Shown here: positions 60,258 to 64,000 of the stretch, in pieces
Numbering within the stretch: position 1 is the first letter of the stretch
Layout: each line of letters begins with the position of its first letter
Source of the DNA: Rhodococcus qingshengii JCM 15477
GTDB taxonomy: Bacteria; Actinomycetota; Actinomycetes; Mycobacteriales; Mycobacteriaceae
Length of the DNA stretch: 64,000 nucleotides
Direction: 5' to 3'
Assembly (NCBI RefSeq): GCF_023221595.1
Contig: NZ_CP096563.1
Coordinates: forward strand, 1,842,501 to 1,906,500
Position numbers and translations under genes: made by a program
Notes under the pieces: model-generated
What the model saw: only the letters and a program-made list of their open reading frames with translations
What the model was told of the DNA's origin: nothing
Databases searched by the model: none

Positions 60258-62189
60258 TTGACACTCGACGAACACACGACCCTGGCCGGACGCCTCGTCC
60301 GGTCCAGGGTTGTTTTCGGTCCGCACGAGACCAATCTTGCTGTGGGACGCTCGCTTTCCGATCGGCACCGTGCGTACTACCAGCGCCGCGCCGAGGGCGG
60401 AACCGGGATCGTCGTCACCGAAGTGGCCTCGGTATCGGAGAACGACTGGCCGTACGAGCGGGCGCCGTTGGCGTCGCAATGTGGCCCGGGGTGGCAGTCG
60501 ATCGCGGCTGCATGTGCTCCGTACGGAACGCTGGTTCTGGCCGGGCTCGGTCATACCGGGATGCAGGGATCGAGCGCATACTCCCAGTCGGTGCTGTGGG
60601 GACCGTCCAGAGTGGCCGACCCGGCGACGCGTGAGTTGCCGATGGCAATGGGGCAGGCGCAAATCGACCAGTTGATAGCCGGCTTCCGTGAGGCGTCGGC
60701 GCTGGCCGTCGCTTCGGGAATGGACGGAGTGGAACTCGATGCCGGTCCTCGAAGCATTCTGCGACAATTCCTTTCGGGTCTGACCAACACTCGGCAAGAC
60801 CGATACGGTAGCGATCGCGTTGCTCTTGTTCGCGAGGTCATCTCGGCAGTGCGCGAGGAAGTCGGGTCGGATCACGTTGTCTCCCTGCGGTTGTCCTGTG
60901 ACGAGGAAGCTCCATGGGCGGGCCTGACGCCCGATCTTGCCTTCGGTATCGCGCGTGAAGTGTCTCCGTTCCTCGATCTCCTTGTCGTCGTTCGTGGCGG
61001 ACTCTATTCGTCTGACCGGTACCGCCCCGATTTTCACTGCCCGCCGAACTTCAACCTCGATCTGTGCCGTGTGATCAAGGCCGCTCTGTCGATTCCTGTT
61101 GTCGTGCAGGGGAGCGTCGTGGACATCGCCGACGCTCACGCGGCGCTGGAAGTAGGTGAGTTCGTCGAGATGACCCGGGCCCAGATCGCAGACCCGGACC
61201 TGGTCGTGAAAGCCGCGCGCGGCGATCGTCCCCGGCCGTGTGTGCTCTGCAATCAGACGTGCCTCGTGCGTGATCCTCGCAATCCTGTCGTGACGTGCGT
61301 CGGGAATCCGAGCGCGGGTTTCGAGACGGTGGACCCCGATGAGCGAGAGCAGATTTCGACACCGGGAGCCGTGCTGGTCGTGGGGGGTGGCCCCGCTGGG
61401 ATGGAAGCCGCACGGATCTCGGCGGTGGCGGGGCACTCGGTCACACTCGTCGAGAGTTCATCGCAGTTCGGCGGCATGATCCGAACTTTTGCGCGAGGTG
61501 ACGGCCGTAGCCGGTTCGCACTCCTCGCGCAGTGGTTGGAGGACGAATGCCGTCGTAGCGGCGTGACGATGCGGACCGGGGCGGCGCTCGACGCCCAAGA
61601 CCTGGGTGACGCACGCAGCCGGGGCGAGTTTGTTGTCGTTGCCACCGGTAGTGCTGCGAGGCCGCCGACGTATCCGGTCGACGATTCGGTTCGGTGGTTG
61701 GATGCGTCGGAAGCCTTCGAGAAGTTGAGCACCGTGGGGCCGGGTCCGGTCGCGCTGATCGATCCCCTCGGTGGACCGATCGCGGTGGCGCTCGCAGAAG
61801 CACTCGCGGCCCATGGCATCTCCGTCTCGATTGTGACTCCCGACAGCATCGTCGGTTCGAGGCTCGGTGCGAGTGGGGATCTGGTCGGTGCCAACACGCG
61901 CATCCAGCAGGCCGGGGTCACCAGGGTGCTCGCGTCACGTGTCACCGAAATCGCTCGAGGGGCCGTCTGCGTCGAACACGTCCATACCGGCGAGCGGTCG
62001 CAGCTCGAGTGCGAAGTGGTGATCGACTGCTCGCCTCGTCTGCCGAACGAAACGCTGAAGGAAGAGGCCGACATTCAGGTGGGCGACTCGGTTGCCCCGA
62101 GAACTGTTCTCGAATCCATCCGCGAAGGGCGCTTTGCAGGGTTTACTACTAGAACGAGTTTCAATTCTGCAGAGAGGGCTATCTCATGA
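60258..62189 (+). CDS. Mycofactocin-system FadH/OYE family oxidoreductase
   Basis: A 643-residue old-yellow-enzyme/FadH-type protein. An N-terminal FMN barrel (VVFGPHETNLAVGRSLSDRHRAYY, LDAGPRSILRQFLSG) is followed by a [4Fe-4S] cysteine cluster (CVLCNQTCLVRDP ... VVTCVGNP) and a C-terminal FAD/NAD domain (AVLVVGGGPAGMEAARISAVAG). Its OYE active-site pattern differs from the next OYE. The start is an uncommon TTG at 60258, 26 bases after mftD; no ATG/GTG fits the family start. Seems to be the type 1 OYE of mycofactocin loci. Exact reaction unknown. Confidence 0.88.
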   Translation: MTLDEHTTLAGRLVRSRVVFGPHETNLAVGRSLSDRHRAYYQRRAEGGTGIVVTEVASVSENDWPYERAPLASQCGPGWQSIAAACAPYGTLVLAGLGHTGMQGSSAYSQSVLWGPSRVADPATRELPMAMGQAQIDQLIAGFREASALAVASGMDGVELDAGPRSILRQFLSGLTNTRQDRYGSDRVALVREVISAVREEVGSDHVVSLRLSCDEEAPWAGLTPDLAFGIAREVSPFLDLLVVVRGGLYSSDRYRPDFHCPPNFNLDLCRVIKAALSIPVVVQGSVVDIADAHAALEVGEFVEMTRAQIADPDLVVKAARGDRPRPCVLCNQTCLVRDPRNPVVTCVGNPSAGFETVDPDEREQISTPGAVLVVGGGPAGMEAARISAVAGHSVTLVESSSQFGGMIRTFARGDGRSRFALLAQWLEDECRRSGVTMRTGAALDAQDLGDARSRGEFVVVATGSAARPPTYPVDDSVRWLDASEAFEKLSTVGPGPVALIDPLGGPIAVALAEALAAHGISVSIVTPDSIVGSRLGASGDLVGANTRIQQAGVTRVLASRVTEIARGAVCVEHVHTGERSQLECEVVIDCSPRLPNETLKEEADIQVGDSVAPRTVLESIREGRFAGFTTRTSFNSAERAIS

Positions 62190-63013
62190 CACAGGGTTCA
62201 GTTCGTTCGCTCGAAGGTCGCGTTGCTTTCATCACCGGCGCAGCGCGCGGTCAAGGACGTGCGCACGCGGTCAAGATGGCGCGCGAGGGAGCAGCGATCA
62301 TCGCGGTCGACGTATGCGCGTCGGTGGCGTCGGACAATTCCTACGACGCAGCAACTTCCGAGGACTTTGCCGAGACGATACGTCTGGTGGAAGCGGAGGG
62401 CGGGAAGATCCTCGCCCGCGAGGTCGATGTCCGTGACGGCGCAGCGCTCACCGCGGTGGTCAAGGACGGCGTCGAACAGTTCGGACGTCTCGACATCGTG
62501 GTCGCCAACGCCGGGGTCTGCAACTGGAATCGATTCTGGGAAATGTCGGACGAGCAGTGGGAAACTCTGATCGACATCAACCTGACCGGAGTCTGGAAAA
62601 CCCTCAAGGCCTCGGTGCCGGCGATCATCGAGGGTGGGCGCGGTGGATCGATCATCGTGGTCAGTTCGGTGGCCGGGCTCAAGGCGCTGCCCGGACAGGC
62701 GCACTACGCGAGCGCCAAGTTCGGTCTCGTCGGTCTGACGCAGGCCGCGGCAAAGGAACTGGGGGAGTACAAGATCAGGGTCAACTCGATCCATCCTTAC
62801 GGAGTGAATACGCCGATGGGGGTCGACCAGGGCGCGCTCGAGGTATTTGCAAAGTTTCCGCAGTACCTTCCCAACTTCACTCCGATCCTCTCCGACATCG
62901 CTTTCGCCGAACCTGACGAGATCGCCGATACCGTCCTGTGGCTCGCCGGTGACGGTTCCCGCACCGTCACGGCAAGTCATATCGCGCTCGATCAAGGAAA
63001 CTCCAAGGTCTGA
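62186..63013 (+). CDS. Mycofactocin-coupled SDR family oxidoreductase
   Basis: A 275-residue short-chain dehydrogenase: cofactor motif FITGAARGQGRAHAVKMARE (TGxxxGxG), the mycofactocin-SDR insert around residues 30-60, NAGVCNWNRF, and the catalytic Ser and YASAKFG (YxxxK). Such SDRs bind NAD(H) without exchanging it, so mycofactocin acts as the external acceptor. Overlaps the OYE genes on both sides (ATGA and TGATG). Alcohol substrate unknown. Confidence 0.93.
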   Translation: MTQGSVRSLEGRVAFITGAARGQGRAHAVKMAREGAAIIAVDVCASVASDNSYDAATSEDFAETIRLVEAEGGKILAREVDVRDGAALTAVVKDGVEQFGRLDIVVANAGVCNWNRFWEMSDEQWETLIDINLTGVWKTLKASVPAIIEGGRGGSIIVVSSVAGLKALPGQAHYASAKFGLVGLTQAAAKELGEYKIRVNSIHPYGVNTPMGVDQGALEVFAKFPQYLPNFTPILSDIAFAEPDEIADTVLWLAGDGSRTVTASHIALDQGNSKV

Positions 63014-64000
63014 TGACGCCGTACCCGCGCCTCTTCGCGCCACTGCGCCTGGGCAACCTGACACTCCGCAATCGGGTGGTGTTCTCCGCACACCTGACCA
63101 ATTACGCGGAGAACGGGTTGCCGACGGAGCAGCACGCGAGCTATTACGAGGCGCGGGCACGCGGCGGTGCGGGTCTGATCATCACCGAGGAACACTCGAC
63201 GCATCCTTCGGATCGACCGTACGAGAAGATGATTGCGGGCTATCGGCCCGAAGCGATCGAGGGATACCGGCGGATCACCGACGCCGTTCATGCGCATGGT
63301 TCGTCGATTCTCGCGCAGATCAACCACAATGGGGGTCAGGGCGCTGGAACCTATTCGCGATCGCCGCTGTTGGCGCCGAGCGCCGTTGCGGATCCGTTGT
63401 TCCGCGAGGTGCCCAAGGCTGTCGACGACGCGGACATCGCCGAGATTCTCGCAGGGTTCGCCCTTGTTGCGCGCAACTGCGTTGCCGGTGGCTTCGACGG
63501 GGTGGAATTGCAGGCGTCGCAGTCGTCCATCGTGCGCGCGTTTCTCGCACCCTCGACCAACCTGCGCACTGATCGCTACGGCGGGGGCGTGGCACATCGT
63601 GCACGGTTCCTTCTCGAAGTGCTCGGGGTACTGCGTAAGGCCATCGGCCCGGATCGTGCCCTCGGTGTGCGCCTGAGTGGATACGAAGGAACGCGGGGTG
63701 GCATCGAACTGTCCGACGCAGTAGCCACCGCTCAACTCATCGAAGCTGACGGTTACGTCGACTACATCAACACCACCGTCGGAATGGCCACGGAAACACT
63801 GCATCTGGTCGAAGCATCGATGGCTGTACCCACCGGCTACGCCAACTTCGTCCCGTCTGCGATCAGGGAGGTCGTCGATCTTCCAGTCGTCGGAGTCGGC
63901 CGTTTCAAGACGCCGGAGCAAGCCGAAGCCGCACTCGAGGACGGTGTATGCGATCTGGTGGGAGTAGTTCGCGGGCAGATCGCCGATCCGGATTTTGTGA
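63013..64000 (+). CDS. Second mycofactocin-system FadH/OYE oxidoreductase (5' part)
   Basis: An open frame of 329 codons cut by the window end. It starts RLFAPLRLGNLTLRNRVVFSAHLTNY (the family FMN-barrel start) and continues with HASYYEARARGGAGLIITEEHSTHPSDRP, QINHNGGQGAGTYSRS and GFDGVELQASQSSIVRAFLAPSTNLRTDRYGG, in order. The start ATG uses the last base of the SDR stop. It is probably the type 2 OYE; the iron-sulfur and FAD parts would follow outside. mftE, mftF and related genes are expected further right but not seen. Confidence 0.9.
   Translation, partial: MTPYPRLFAPLRLGNLTLRNRVVFSAHLTNYAENGLPTEQHASYYEARARGGAGLIITEEHSTHPSDRPYEKMIAGYRPEAIEGYRRITDAVHAHGSSILAQINHNGGQGAGTYSRSPLLAPSAVADPLFREVPKAVDDADIAEILAGFALVARNCVAGGFDGVELQASQSSIVRAFLAPSTNLRTDRYGGGVAHRARFLLEVLGVLRKAIGPDRALGVRLSGYEGTRGGIELSDAVATAQLIEADGYVDYINTTVGMATETLHLVEASMAVPTGYANFVPSAIREVVDLPVVGVGRFKTPEQAEAALEDGVCDLVGVVRGQIADPDFV

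Overview
The window looks like chromosomal DNA of a high-GC mycolic-acid actinobacterium, most likely Rhodococcus (an R. erythropolis/R. qingshengii-type genome). The evidence is the G/C-rich codon third positions, frequent GTG starts and 4-bp ATGA/GTGA gene overlaps. The actinobacterial rpoC ... rpsL-rpsG-fusA-tuf order, a steroid (KstR-type) operator before a kshB-like reductase, an NDMA-type methanol dehydrogenase and a mycofactocin locus also fit. The species call is an inference from gene content. No tRNA, rRNA, CRISPR array, insertion sequence or prophage was seen.

Region 1 (1-15.2 kb): the 3' part of rpoC with its terminator, then small catabolic or housekeeping units. These are a VOC protein, two luciferase-like flavin monooxygenases, a SixA-type phosphatase, an acyl-ACP-thioesterase-like protein, two MDR reductases, MarR/TetR regulators with visible operators, a DHA2 drug exporter, pirin, gamma-carbonic anhydrase, an EamA exporter and a crotonase. 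Region 2 (15.3-25.2 kb): a tightly overlapped operon (TIGR03084-like protein, AtuA-like, acyl-CoA dehydrogenase, acyl-CoA carboxylase beta and alpha, second acyl-CoA dehydrogenase, enoyl-CoA hydratase, TetR). It has the gene complement of atu/liu branched-chain acyl-CoA pathways, and as I recall the order of the mycobacterial fadE13-accD2-accA2-fadE12-echA7 locus. Region 3 (25.3-31.3 kb): two tandem DUF3558 lipoproteins, then the str operon with a long leader.

Region 4 (31.4-40.1 kb): an Asp23/AmaP envelope-stress operon, a ferredoxin reductase, a MurI-like racemase, an SPW membrane protein, an AlkD-like repair protein, a GT87-type membrane glycosyltransferase and the KshB-like reductase. Region 5 (40.4-49.3 kb): the NDMA-dependent methanol dehydrogenase mno, followed by an AAA+ (MoxR) ATPase and a VWA protein. 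Then come a small membrane protein, two RNHCP-domain paralogues, and an ErcA-like Fe-ADH with a soluble GAF histidine kinase and LuxR-type response regulator. Region 6 (49.3-55.7 kb): an ECF-like sigma factor, a GbsR/MarR-regulated ABC exporter, a double-hotdog thioesterase with a palindrome over its start codon, a 29-residue peptide gene, MaoC, DUF6314, a Mop/TOBE protein and DUF4287.

Region 7 (55.7-64 kb, cut by the window end): the mycofactocin locus. mftM and mftR run leftward; mftA, mftB, mftC, mftD, a FadH/OYE oxidoreductase, a mycofactocin-coupled SDR and a second OYE run rightward.

How it fits together: the mft genes make a peptide-derived redox cofactor. Mno is a known type of mycofactocin-dependent alcohol dehydrogenase and lies 17 kb away. 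Between them sits an AAA+/VWA pair of the kind that activates metalloenzymes, and an ErcA/kinase/regulator set of the kind that senses alcohol oxidation. I read 40.4-49.3 kb plus 55.7-64 kb as a split alcohol-oxidation neighbourhood: enzyme, possible maturation machine, sensor and cofactor supply. The AAA+/VWA and RNHCP parts are the least explained. A recurring oddity is short tandem duplications at gene junctions, two of which duplicate a start region.
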